From Candidatus Woesearchaeota archaeon (GTDB lineage: Archaea > Nanobdellota > Nanobdellia > Woesearchaeales > JACPBV01): a stretch of 64,000 bases of DNA. The translations under genes and the position numbers were made by a program. A model generated the notes under the pieces. That model was given only the letters and a program-made list of their open reading frames with translations, searched no databases and was not told the origin of the DNA. How positions within the stretch are numbered: the first letter of the stretch is position 1; every line of letters begins with the position of its first letter. This document shows, piece by piece, positions 29,309-38,799 of this stretch. The stretch spans positions 1 to 64,000 of the forward strand of contig JACPBV010000015.1 in the NCBI GenBank assembly GCA_016180135.1. The letters run 5' to 3'.

Positions 29309-30961
29309 ATGCTCGATCTCAAAAAAGAGGTAAGGGATATCAGGAGATTTAACCTTATTCTCTTTGTGCTTGCCAGGGAAGGATTCGGATACTTATTCAG
29401 CGCAGCCCATGAGCGGTTCCATCCGTTCAGGAAGAAGGAAAAGATCCTGAGTATACCGCCTGAGGCCCGCCTGCGGAGAGTCCTTGAAAAGCTCGGGCCG
29501 ACGTTCATCAAATTCGGGCAGATACTGAGCCTGAGGCCCGATCTGATCCCGATAGCCTACGCAAAAGAGCTGGAAAAGCTCCAGGACGCTGTCGGCCCAT
29601 TTCCTTTTGAGGAAGCAAAAAAGATTGTTGAGCAGGAATTGGGAAAGCCCCTCAGCGCCCTGTTCAGGAAGTTTGAAAAAAAAGAGATCGCTTCCGCATC
29701 CATAAGCCAGGTGCACAAGGCAGCGCTGCCCACAGGAGAGATCGTGGCGGTGAAGATTCAAAGGCCCGGCATCCTAAAGATGATGGACACCGACATCGAG
29801 ATTATGTTCTCTATCGCAAGATACCTTGAAAGGCATTTCCCGAAGCTCAGGCTCTACCATCCAGTCCTTATCGTCGAAGAATTCAAGCGGTGGACGGATG
29901 CGGAGCTTGATTTCAGGAACGAAGCCCATTATGCGAAGCTTTTCCTCGAGAATGCAAAGGGCATGGCTATGCTCAAGATCCCCAAAGTCTATGATGCCTA
30001 CGTCACCGATAAGATCCTAACCACCGAATTTCTGGAGGGAATTCCCCTGCATGATGTGAAGGGGTTAAAAAGAAAAGGATACAACATCCAAAAAGTAGTT
30101 GAAAACGGCATCGCCATCACCCTGAAGAATGTTTTTGAAGACGGCCTGTTCCATGCCGACCCCCACCCCGGAAACATCCTGGTGATGAAGGGAAATAAAG
30201 TTGGCCTGATAGATTTCGGCATCGTCGGAACATTTGATGAGAAGCTGAAGCATTCAAGCATAGAGATGTTCTACGGCATCGTGGAGGAGGATACTGACGC
30301 AGTTGTTGAGGCGTTTGCCTCCCTGGGGCTTATCGACGATGGAGCCGCCGGCATGGATGAATTCAAGAGGGAGATCAAAAAGATTATCGGCCCGCTGCAG
30401 CACGCCTCGCTGAAAGATGTCAAACTTAGCTATGTGCTTGAAGAAGTCCTTGATACAGCGGTCAAGCACCATATCAAGATGCCCATCGGTTTTGTGCTGT
30501 TTGGGAAAGCCATGCTCACGGTTGAAGGAGTTGCGCTGGAGTTTGATCCCGGCTTCGAGCTTGTCAAGGTCAGCAGGCCGTATGTCGAAAAGCTTATTAA
30601 CAAAGAACTCCTGGGAGAAGCCATGCCCAAGCGCATCATCGCCGAATTTTCAAAATACGGAAGGTTTCTCAGCGAGCTTCCCGAAAGGGTCAACGCTGCG
30701 CTCGGCAAGATCCAGAAAGGAACTATCAAGATTGACGTTGAGGACAGCGACGTCAAGCGCCTTGGCCTGGAGATTGACAAGAGCAGCAACAGGATGACGT
30801 ACGGCGTGCTGATCGCAGCGCTGCTGGTGACCGGAGCGCTGCTGAAAGATGTCGGCTCCCCGATGTTTGGGGGATTCCCGCTGGTGTCGTTGATCTCATT
30901 TGGCTTCGCTGTCTTGATTGCTCTTTTCCTTGTCGGATCCATTTTTAGGGAAGGGAATTGA
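29309..30961 (+). CDS. ABC1/AarF/UbiB-family atypical protein kinase
   Basis: LGPTFIKFGQILSLRPDLIP, KKEIASASISQVHKAALPTGEIVAVKIQRPGI, GLFHADPHPGNILV, GLIDFGIVG; two C-terminal TM helices. Confidence 0.95.
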   Translation: MLDLKKEVRDIRRFNLILFVLAREGFGYLFSAAHERFHPFRKKEKILSIPPEARLRRVLEKLGPTFIKFGQILSLRPDLIPIAYAKELEKLQDAVGPFPFEEAKKIVEQELGKPLSALFRKFEKKEIASASISQVHKAALPTGEIVAVKIQRPGILKMMDTDIEIMFSIARYLERHFPKLRLYHPVLIVEEFKRWTDAELDFRNEAHYAKLFLENAKGMAMLKIPKVYDAYVTDKILTTEFLEGIPLHDVKGLKRKGYNIQKVVENGIAITLKNVFEDGLFHADPHPGNILVMKGNKVGLIDFGIVGTFDEKLKHSSIEMFYGIVEEDTDAVVEAFASLGLIDDGAAGMDEFKREIKKIIGPLQHASLKDVKLSYVLEEVLDTAVKHHIKMPIGFVLFGKAMLTVEGVALEFDPGFELVKVSRPYVEKLINKELLGEAMPKRIIAEFSKYGRFLSELPERVNAALGKIQKGTIKIDVEDSDVKRLGLEIDKSSNRMTYGVLIAALLVTGALLKDVGSPMFGGFPLVSLISFGFAVLIALFLVGSIFREGN

Positions 30962-31193
30962 TTGGGAAACGATAGATAGGAAAAAGATAGATAGGTGAAA
31001 GATGTGTAGAGAAAATAGGGATTGAAGAAAGAGAAACAGGAAAAAGACAAACAGGGAAAAGATGCGTAGATAAAAGATGGATTGAAGAAATGTAAATAGT
31101 GAAAAGGTATATGGATAAAAAAATAAAGTGATTTATGAAGGAAAAAGAAGCATTGATTCCTGAAAGAATAAGGCGTTGACGAGGTGAACAACA

Positions 31194-31502
31194 ATGGATA
31201 AGAGCGTAAAACGGGCGCTGTATGCGGCAATAGGCGCTGCAAGCATCGCTGCAGAGAAGGCAGAAAAGATTGTGAAGATAGTCGCAAAGCAGGGCGCAAT
31301 CTCCCAGAAAGAAGGTATGAAGCTTGTGAGAGCTCTGTCAAAGCACGCTGACAAACAGCGCAAAAATGTCCAGCGCATGATGGTAGGGCATATTGCCAAA
31401 GCCTCCAAGGCAGCTGAAGCAAGAGGGAAGCAGATCGTCGGAAGGGCAGCAAAGATCGCCGAGAAAAAAGGAAAAAGCCTCCTGAAGAAGCTTGGCCGAT
31501 AG
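31194..31502 (+). CDS. Phasin-like (PhaI/COG3937-type) protein downstream of ABC1 kinase
   Basis: Ala/Lys-rich helical AAIGAASIAAEKAEKIVKIVAKQGAISQKEGMKLVRALSKHADKQRKNVQRMM pattern typical of this family and its ABC1 neighbour. Confidence 0.6.
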   Translation: MDKSVKRALYAAIGAASIAAEKAEKIVKIVAKQGAISQKEGMKLVRALSKHADKQRKNVQRMMVGHIAKASKAAEARGKQIVGRAAKIAEKKGKSLLKKLGR

Positions 31503-31737
31503 ATGAGGTTGGTGCGAAATAAAGGTTGTTGCAGAGCGAAGCGAACGCAACTAGGAAGTTTCCGAGCAGGGCGAGCGGAACTAAGAAAATCCTCAGATTT
31601 TCTGTTGTTGCCGAAACGAAGTAGAGGGCAATAACAAAAATAATGGTAAGGTGCTATCGTAAGAGGTGCTCCCTTATTTTTCTCAATCAGAGTATGGGAG
31701 ATATTTGGTGAAACATCATGAGGGAGGGTGAGAGCTT

Positions 31738-32250
31738 ATGCCGCAGGCAGTCGTCCACGTCATACTGACAATCATTGCGCTTGACCTGATTAGGGATTAC
31801 GCCATAAAAAAGCGCAAGTTCATTCCCCTGCATTACCTTTTCCTCGGAGGGATTTTTGGATTGCTCCCCGATGCCGACATCCCCGTTTACTGGCTTGCAA
31901 AGAATATCCTCGGCTATGAAGCTGTATGGTTTCACCGGACGATAACTCATTCGTTGCTCTTCCCCTTTGCAGCAATCCTCCTTGCAGCCCTTGCGTTTTC
32001 CTTTGCAAGAAAGAAGAGGCTCTGGCTCTTTTTTGCGGTGATGGCATTCGGCTTTTCCATGCACCTTCTCCTGGACGGCATCCTGACCGGCTACATCCCG
32101 CTGTTCTACCCATTCTCAGAGGCAAGGTTCGGCATTAACCTCCTTGGAAGGATCGGCTGGCCCGCTATCGTCGAAGGCCTGGAAGCGGTGATCCTGCTTA
32201 TCTGGCTGTATGACCTTGACAGGAGGCACAGGCTGAGGGATTATCTGTAG
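31738..32250 (+). CDS. Membrane-bound metal-dependent hydrolase-like protein (YdjM/DUF457 type)
   Basis: GLLPDADIPVYW, HRTITHSLLFPF, FSMHLLLDGILTG motif series. Confidence 0.8.
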   Translation: MPQAVVHVILTIIALDLIRDYAIKKRKFIPLHYLFLGGIFGLLPDADIPVYWLAKNILGYEAVWFHRTITHSLLFPFAAILLAALAFSFARKKRLWLFFAVMAFGFSMHLLLDGILTGYIPLFYPFSEARFGINLLGRIGWPAIVEGLEAVILLIWLYDLDRRHRLRDYL

Positions 32251-32470
32251 AAAAATGCTTTGCAGAAGGATTAGTTTTAGAAAGACTATTTGTAAAGGGC
32301 TATGGGGAAAAGAATTATTGAATTTGTTGGAGGATTGGTGATAGGGGAATTATCTGTATAAAGACTATGTGGAAAAGGATTATTTGTAAAATCATTACGT
32401 GAAAAAAGAATTCTCAAGGCCATCTTCCGAATCAAACCCATTTCCGAAGCCAATCAACCTGCGAAGCCAA

Positions 32471-32821
32471 TCACCCCCCAATCCCTATCAGAGAAACCCC
32501 GAGGATTATCACGGCAATCCCTGCCCACTTCATCGCATTCATCTTCTCTTTCAGGATTATCACCGACCACAGGGAGACCCATATATAAGTCGTTGACACC
32601 AGAGGATACAGCACCGAAAGCTCACCGCCTTTCAGCGCAGGGATGAAGAACGCTGTCCCGGCGCCATAGAGGAACACGCCGAAAAGCAGGTGGAAATTCC
32701 TGAATATCCCAGACAAGCTCAGGCCTGCCGACGCTGATCCTTTCTTCAGAAAGATTGGGCCGAAAGACCCGATGAGGCAGCCAAGAAGCACCATCCCGAC
32801 AGCCCAGAGCTCAGCCGCCAT
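32471..32821 (-). CDS. EamA/SMR-like four-TM transporter, subunit 2
   Basis: 116 aa, 4 TM, IGSFGPIFLKKGSA...SVLYPLVSTTYIWVSLWSVIILKEKMNAMKWAGIAVIILGVSLIG. Confidence 0.75.
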   Translation of the reverse strand: MAAELWAVGMVLLGCLIGSFGPIFLKKGSASAGLSLSGIFRNFHLLFGVFLYGAGTAFFIPALKGGELSVLYPLVSTTYIWVSLWSVIILKEKMNAMKWAGIAVIILGVSLIGIGG

Positions 32822-33222
32822 CAGAGCACACCCATCTTTTCAACAGGCTGGCTGCCGTGATCCGACCCGAGCCCGATAAGGATAATCCCGAGGATAATAG
32901 TAGCGATTCCCGCCCAGCGCAGGAGCGAAAGCTCTTCTCCCAAAAAAGCCATAGATAGGATGCTGACCCAGACATAGCTCGCTGCGATGATGGGATACAA
33001 AACAGTGACTTCCCCGAGCTTGAATGCGCTGACCATCAGCACTGCCCCGATGCCATACAGCAGAAGCCCAAAGAGGATGGGAAAATTTGTTATCAAAGAA
33101 TAGGCATCAAAGCTTAGCTCTTTCACCCCTATTTTATAGAGCATCTGCGCAGCAGAAGTCAGCAATGTCGTCGTAAACATCAGCGCAACTGCCAGAGTTT
33201 TCTTTTCCATCTTCTCCTGCAT
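32821..33222 (-). CDS. EamA/SMR-like four-TM transporter, subunit 1
   Basis: 133 aa, 4 TM; paralogous to the adjacent gene (TVLYPIIAASYVWVSILSMAFLGEELSLLRWAGIATIILGIILIG); stop/start overlap. Confidence 0.75.
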   Translation of the reverse strand: MQEKMEKKTLAVALMFTTTLLTSAAQMLYKIGVKELSFDAYSLITNFPILFGLLLYGIGAVLMVSAFKLGEVTVLYPIIAASYVWVSILSMAFLGEELSLLRWAGIATIILGIILIGLGSDHGSQPVEKMGVL

Positions 33223-33240
33223 TTCGCGGTCTTAAGGCAA

Positions 33241-34965
33241 TCAATCCTTCAGCAGCACTTCGATAATCTTTGCAAAAGCCGGCCTGGTGATAAAGACTCC
33301 GATGGTGACACCGATGATGGTTGTCAGCGCAAAACCCTTGAGCAGCCCTGCTCCTGCAAAAAGCAAAGGCGCCATCGCCGCAGTTGTAGTCAGGTAAGCC
33401 CCCATGATAATAAAAAATGCGCCCTGGACGCGCTCTTTCCAGTTGAAGATTCTCTTCACCTCTCCCCTCAAAGTTTCGTCAGAAATAACAATCTGGTGGT
33501 CGACTCCGGTCCCTATCGCGATGATGATTCCTGCTATCGCTGCTAGGTCAAGGTTCCAGCCTATCAGCGACGCGACGCCCAGAAGGATGACAAGCTCAGA
33601 CAGAGAGGTAATCACAATAGGGATGGCAACCTGAAGCTTCCGGTATCTGAGGAGGATAAGCAGAGAAACTGCAGCAAGCGCCAAAAGCCCTGAGAACATC
33701 GCATTGTTCAGGAACTCCTTCCCCAGCAGCGGTGAGATGGTGTCTATCTTGACAATATTGAGCTTGTAGGGCAATGACCCTGTGATGAGAATGGTCTGCA
33801 GCCGCTTCATGCTCTGCAGGGAATTGATCGCAGCTTCCTGCTGGGAAATGCCTGCTCCTGATCCTGTGATCTGGATGTTTGTTTCGGCAGACCCCTTGAG
33901 CTCTGCCCCGATCCTGAGAAGGTCAACTTCTTTGTCATCGAGAAAAAGCGCGATGCTTTCGTTGAGATATTGGCTTCTCCCTTCAGACACAACCGAGAGC
34001 TTGTCCGTCACTGAAGCCTGCATCCTCGCAGCTTCCGGCGACAGGATGATGGAGAACCTGAACCTGCAGAACCATTCCTTTCCCGAAGCCTGGCAGCCAA
34101 CATTGGGGTCTAAGCCTGCGCAGTCAGGCGTCCTGCAGACAAAGGTGATATCATCCCCGCCGCGAAAAACAGTTGAGTTTCCTACCTTTGCTTCAAACTT
34201 TCCCTGCTTGGCGATGAGCTCTTTGACTTCCTCCTGGGTGGCTCCTGCGATCTCAGCAACAACATACTGGTTCCCCTCAAGGTCCGATGCCTCTCTGATG
34301 ATCAGGTCGCTGAGACCGTAGACATTCAGCCTCTCGCTCATCACCGCAATGATGTTCTCAAGCTCATTTTTTGAGATTTTCTTTTCCGGCTGAAGCAATA
34401 CCCTTGTCCCCCCTTCGAGGTCAAGCCCTTTCCTAAGGTTGCTTTTCGGCGCCTGATAGACTCTCAGCCCGAGGTCCTCGATGCCTTCACTTATCTCAAG
34501 AGTCTTGGGAACTTCAACCCTTGAAGAGAATGTCTTATTGACGGAAACAAGCGTGCCGTTCCTCGTCTCATTGATTTCCCTCACACCCTCAATAGTGCGC
34601 CATTCAGTCTCATTCAGGACCGTTGTCCGTATTTTCTCCTTGGGCTTTAGATAATACGTTTGTTTGTTTGTTGCGACCTGCACGGTCGAATTCAGCCTGA
34701 GTTTTGAGATTGCTGCATCAAAACTGTCGATATCAATAACCTCCCGGCTGTTGATTGCAGTGATGACCTCCCGGGACATCGGCGGAAGATTCGGCTTTGG
34801 GCTCTGGATGCCTGCAAGATTCGCTGATGAATTTGCGATGACGCTCCTGATAGCAACGCCTTCCCTGACAGGGTTCGGGCGGATAGCGATGAGGGAGAGC
34901 ACTATCGCTATAAGGAAGATGATGACCCTGAAGTTGGTGAATATTTTTTTTGCTTTAGGATGCAT
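33241..34965 (-). CDS. secD: Preprotein translocase subunit SecD
   Basis: LRKGLDLEGGTRVLLQPE and six-TM SecD domain (IAGIIIAIGTGVDHQIVI); start at internal ATG 34965. Confidence 0.93.
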   Translation of the reverse strand: MHPKAKKIFTNFRVIIFLIAIVLSLIAIRPNPVREGVAIRSVIANSSANLAGIQSPKPNLPPMSREVITAINSREVIDIDSFDAAISKLRLNSTVQVATNKQTYYLKPKEKIRTTVLNETEWRTIEGVREINETRNGTLVSVNKTFSSRVEVPKTLEISEGIEDLGLRVYQAPKSNLRKGLDLEGGTRVLLQPEKKISKNELENIIAVMSERLNVYGLSDLIIREASDLEGNQYVVAEIAGATQEEVKELIAKQGKFEAKVGNSTVFRGGDDITFVCRTPDCAGLDPNVGCQASGKEWFCRFRFSIILSPEAARMQASVTDKLSVVSEGRSQYLNESIALFLDDKEVDLLRIGAELKGSAETNIQITGSGAGISQQEAAINSLQSMKRLQTILITGSLPYKLNIVKIDTISPLLGKEFLNNAMFSGLLALAAVSLLILLRYRKLQVAIPIVITSLSELVILLGVASLIGWNLDLAAIAGIIIAIGTGVDHQIVISDETLRGEVKRIFNWKERVQGAFFIIMGAYLTTTAAMAPLLFAGAGLLKGFALTTIIGVTIGVFITRPAFAKIIEVLLKD

Positions 34966-36172
34966 AGTGATGCGCCTTCCTTTCCTTCCCTTCAGCATAG
35001 GACCTGATGATCCCGACATTCTGTATCCAGGTAAAGACCGAATCAACAATCATTCCGATAAAGATTATCATGAAAATCTGCTTCATTGCCACAGACTCGG
35101 CAAAAATAAGCCCGACAAAGACAGCTGTCATGGTTGTCAGCGTCATCATCATCCCAGTCTTTACAGCTCCCCATGTGCGGTCAAAGATAGTTCCCCCTTT
35201 CATCTTGAGGACCCTGGTGTTGAGGAGCATGTCCGTATCGACGCTGTAGCCGGTGAGCATAAGGAACGCTGCGATCCCCGCAGTCGTGAGCTTCATTCCC
35301 ATAAGGTTGACGATTGCAAGCGTGACGATGATGTCTGAAAATGCCGCGAGGATGACGGTGATGCCCGGGATGAATGCCCTAAAATATGCAAATACCACAA
35401 GGCTCATCAGCAGGAACGCGATCCCCAAAGAGACAATTAGCTGCCTGAAGAATGCTGTGCCCAGCGCTGAACCCACAATCTCGACGCTGTAGTCCTCTCC
35501 GGCTAAAGGATAGCCTAAAAATTTTTCAAGGGCAGACAGGAAGCTGTCCATTATTTCTTTGTTAGTCCCGTCAATGTCTGCAACAATCACGACAGCAGAC
35601 CGCATATCCCCGCTGCGCAAGGTATTTGCCCCGGCATCATTCTGCGGAAATGCCTGCCGCAGCGCGGTTTCCAGCGCCCTGAGATCGATGGGCTGCTTGG
35701 GAAACAGTGTCAGGGTGACTCCACCCTTTAAAGAAACATCCTTGTAGAGAAATTCTCCTGTAGCCGCATACTGGTAGCCGATAAGCCCCAATGCGATCAG
35801 CGTGATGATGATGGGGATTGCCAGCAGTTTTTTGTATTGCTTGTCGTAGAAATCCAGCAGCCGGGCCTTCAGGGTTTTTGTTGGAGAGAAAGATTCAGTG
35901 AGGGTTTCAACAGCCTTTGATTTTTTATGGGCAGCAGATTCCTGTATAGTCTCCTTTTTTTCTGCAGGATGCTTTTCATGCTCCGGTGTTTCCTGATTTT
36001 CAGCCGCACTTCTGCCGATTAACGCAGGCTCGTCATTCCCTTCGCCCTGAAGTTCAGTCGCTGCCTGCTGATTGCCCTCAAGTTCGCTCCCTTCTTCCTG
36101 GATGTTAGAGGTTTCGTTCCCTTCGCCCATTTGGCCATCTTCTTGAGTTTGATTTTTCTGATGCTCTTCCAC
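34955..36172 (-). CDS. secF: Preprotein translocase subunit SecF
   Basis: VSLKGGVTLTLFP, GYSVDTDMLLNTRVL, FDRTWGAVKTGMMMTLTTMTAVFVG; GTG start; overlaps secD. Confidence 0.93.
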   Translation of the reverse strand: MEEHQKNQTQEDGQMGEGNETSNIQEEGSELEGNQQAATELQGEGNDEPALIGRSAAENQETPEHEKHPAEKKETIQESAAHKKSKAVETLTESFSPTKTLKARLLDFYDKQYKKLLAIPIIITLIALGLIGYQYAATGEFLYKDVSLKGGVTLTLFPKQPIDLRALETALRQAFPQNDAGANTLRSGDMRSAVVIVADIDGTNKEIMDSFLSALEKFLGYPLAGEDYSVEIVGSALGTAFFRQLIVSLGIAFLLMSLVVFAYFRAFIPGITVILAAFSDIIVTLAIVNLMGMKLTTAGIAAFLMLTGYSVDTDMLLNTRVLKMKGGTIFDRTWGAVKTGMMMTLTTMTAVFVGLIFAESVAMKQIFMIIFIGMIVDSVFTWIQNVGIIRSYAEGKERKAHHYAS

Positions 36173-36399
36173 TATTCTTCCCCCTTCGTAATATATCCTC
36201 CAAACCCCCTAATCTTATCCATCCCATTAATAATACAATCTGCCGATGAGAAGAAAAAAGGGCGGTTAATAAAGGTTACTGATTTAAGTTTACGGGGGAA
36301 GGAAGGAATGCCGGATATGCCTGACATGCCGGATTTCGGATTTTGCCTAAGGGCATTGGATTTGCTCTCGCCCCTTAACTCCTCAACGCTCTTAACTTC

Positions 36400-36640
36400 A
36401 TCAAGCGTCAATTCATCCAACTCTTAGGCTGGCTGGCCGATCTCTTTTTCAAGCTCCTTCTTCCAGATTCTTTTTCGGGCTTCTTTTTACAGTTTATTTT
36501 TCCAGTTTCTTTATCAAGATTCCTTTTAGAGTTTCATTTTCAGGCTTCTTTTCAGAGTTTCTTTAATTTTGCCTGCTTGTCAGGATTGTCTAAGTAATCA
36601 TCATCTAAATTGATGGAGTGGATTTGGCTATTTGGTTTTT
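36400..36640 (-). pseudogene. Degenerate methylase-tail module (copy A)
   Basis: Reverse strand shows NLDDDYLDNPDKQAKLKKL..., a run of purine-rich repeats, then KEIGQPA*ELDELTLDEVKSVEEL. Confidence 0.45.
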
Positions 36641-37491
36641 TTATCATTTGTCTCTTTTCCTATTTTTTTTTTCTTGGTTAAATCCAGGTGATTTTCAGGA
36701 GAAACGACTTTAATTCCGAATGTTTTTTCTGCATCCTGTCGGGCTCTTCCGGCAACTGTGCCTCCTTCGTTGGCTGCTTCTAATCCTTCTGTAAAACCGC
36801 TAACATCTTTTTTACGTGTCGCTTCGGTAGTAAGCCGTTCTCCTAACATAGAAAAGATAAGCTCTAAGTCAGTCATATGGTCCCGAAGATTCTGATTTTT
36901 GAATTTTGGATCAAGTCTTTTTATCTCTTTATGCGCTTTAATAGGCACTCCAAAAGTAGCCTGAGAAATTTCATTGGTGAGGATAGAGTATTCACTTTTT
37001 TCTTTAATCCCTCTTTTCTTCCATTCTTCCGTTAATTCCTGCCTGATGGCGATTCCCCTTAACCGTTTATCAATCCAATCCTTAGGATACCCTTTGAGTT
37101 CATAGTATTCTTTAGCTCTATCCTGCGCTAATTCGGGATTTTCAATCTCTTGAATGCGTTCATAACCAACTTGTGCCAGCCAGCGCTTGAATGGCTCGGC
37201 TTTCTTGGAGGGAATTGATTGAATGATGCGAAATAATGCTTCTGTATTGGCACAGTCTGTTTCCCTCATTTTGCCATCTTCTGCTGTTAATTTCAATTGT
37301 ACACAAATTGTGTGCAGTTCAATTCCATTATCAGCCTCTCTTGCTTTAAGCATATTCCAATAGTTTCTAGAATTATCGCTATCCGTTAATACGCCAATAA
37401 CATCTATAACCGAAAAAAACCATTCTTCATTATGCCAGATTCTACGAATATTCTTTCCTTCAAAGACGACTAAAGCGTTTTCTGGATTCAT
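36628..37491 (-). CDS. BRO-N/phage-antirepressor-like protein
   Basis: VVFEGKNIRRIWHNEEWFFSVIDVIGVLTDSDNSRNYWNMLKAR...FRIIQSIPSKKAEPFKRWLAQVGYERIQEIENPE. Confidence 0.8.
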   Translation of the reverse strand: MNPENALVVFEGKNIRRIWHNEEWFFSVIDVIGVLTDSDNSRNYWNMLKAREADNGIELHTICVQLKLTAEDGKMRETDCANTEALFRIIQSIPSKKAEPFKRWLAQVGYERIQEIENPELAQDRAKEYYELKGYPKDWIDKRLRGIAIRQELTEEWKKRGIKEKSEYSILTNEISQATFGVPIKAHKEIKRLDPKFKNQNLRDHMTDLELIFSMLGERLTTEATRKKDVSGFTEGLEAANEGGTVAGRARQDAEKTFGIKVVSPENHLDLTKKKKIGKETNDKKTK

Positions 37492-37545
37492 TTTCAGTTA
37501 AACCCCTCAACAATCTTAATCTCTTCTGGCGTTAAATCATGCAGC

Positions 37546-38610
37546 TTATAGACTAACTGGCCAATCTCTTTCTTTATTTTCCTTATTTTTGCTCATATCC
37601 AATAAATTTCTTGATTTCAGCATTAATTTATCAAAATCAGATTCAAATAATCTATCTTGGACTATTCTATATTTCTCAAATTCACTTTCTGCAAATTCTT
37701 TTGCGATTCTCATTGTTATTTTACCAGCATTTTTTAATATTTCTCTCTCATCAAATTCTAAGAACAAATCAAGCCTTTTTGACCAATCTTCTATAGTCAT
37801 AGGTATTCTTCTCTTTGCTCTTTCTTCTGCTAAATCAAGATATGCGCTTACTATTCTCCCTAATGATTCCAGCTCTTCTTTTGTTAAGTAGTTTTTAGCA
37901 ATAGACACATCTGTCTTTATTATTTTGCCTTCAGGAGAATTTTTCCATGATGTTAAACCCATATGCTCTCTTTTGCTATTTGCTCTTTTCATGATCAATT
38001 CAGGGGCTGTGTGCCTATGAATTGCATAATGAAGCTTGTTTTGAACTTTTGCGAAGAATTCTTTTGTCGCTTCCGCGTTTTTATCGTAATCTAAGCTTGT
38101 TGCATAAATATCGGTTATTTTTTGGTAGAAATTTCTTTCACTTAATCGTATTTCCCTGATTTCAGCTAAAAGCTCGTCAAAATAATTCTGATTAAGGAAA
38201 TTTCCGTTTTCTAATCGTTTTTTGTCTAAAACATATCCTTTTATTGCAAATTGCTTTAAGACTTTAGTTGCCCATATTCTAAACTGTGTTGCTCTTTGTG
38301 AATTTACCCTATATCCAACAGATATTATCGCATCAAGGTTGTAGAATTTTGTAGCGTACTCTTTCCCATCAGAGGCAGTATGTCGGAAATCCCGACAAGC
38401 TGATTTTTCATCAAGTTCTCCTGTTTTAAATATCTCATTTAGATGCTCGGTTATTGTGCTTCTTCCTTTATCAAATAATTTGGCAATCATTTGTTGAGTA
38501 AGCCAAACATTTTCGTCTGCATACTTTACTTCAATAGATTCTTCTCCTGCCTGCGCAGTAAATATCAAGAATTCAGCAGTGCTGTTCCTGATTGCTAAAT
38601 CTTTTTTCAT
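37546..38610 (-). CDS. RhuM-family protein
   Basis: VWLTQQMIAKLFDKGRSTITEHLNEIFKTGELDEKSACRDFRHTASDGKEYATKFYNLDAIISVGYRVNSQRATQFRIWATKVL. Confidence 0.88.
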   Translation of the reverse strand: MKKDLAIRNSTAEFLIFTAQAGEESIEVKYADENVWLTQQMIAKLFDKGRSTITEHLNEIFKTGELDEKSACRDFRHTASDGKEYATKFYNLDAIISVGYRVNSQRATQFRIWATKVLKQFAIKGYVLDKKRLENGNFLNQNYFDELLAEIREIRLSERNFYQKITDIYATSLDYDKNAEATKEFFAKVQNKLHYAIHRHTAPELIMKRANSKREHMGLTSWKNSPEGKIIKTDVSIAKNYLTKEELESLGRIVSAYLDLAEERAKRRIPMTIEDWSKRLDLFLEFDEREILKNAGKITMRIAKEFAESEFEKYRIVQDRLFESDFDKLMLKSRNLLDMSKNKENKERDWPVSL

Positions 38611-38799
38611 TTTCCAAACTCCTCAACAATCTTAATCTCTTCGGGCGTTAATTCATACAGTTTATAGACTAAAATATCTATCTCTTTTTCCAACTTCTTG
38701 ACTTTTGCCTGCTTGTCAGGATTGCCTGATGGATCATCGCCCAAAGTGATGGGAAGAATTTGACCGGCGATTTGGGCTAATCCACTTCCGCCGCCGCCT
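38607..38799 (-). pseudogene. C-terminal remnant of a restriction-modification methylase (copy B of tail module)
   Basis: Manual minus-strand translation GGGGSGLAQIAGQILPITLGDDPSGNPDKQAKVKKLEKEIDILVYKLYELTPEEIKIVEEFGK*; starts immediately after pyrG stop. Confidence 0.6.

Noticed and set aside
30430-31452. 340-aa minus-strand ORF
   Set aside because: Runs antisense across the ABC1 kinase end, a repeat-rich spacer and the phasin-like gene; Phe/Ser low complexity from purine-rich repeats.
36172-36420. 82-aa minus-strand ORF MDELTLDEVKSVEEL...
   Set aside because: Appears to be decayed methylase-tail sequence plus GMSGIS repeats; not supported as a functional gene.
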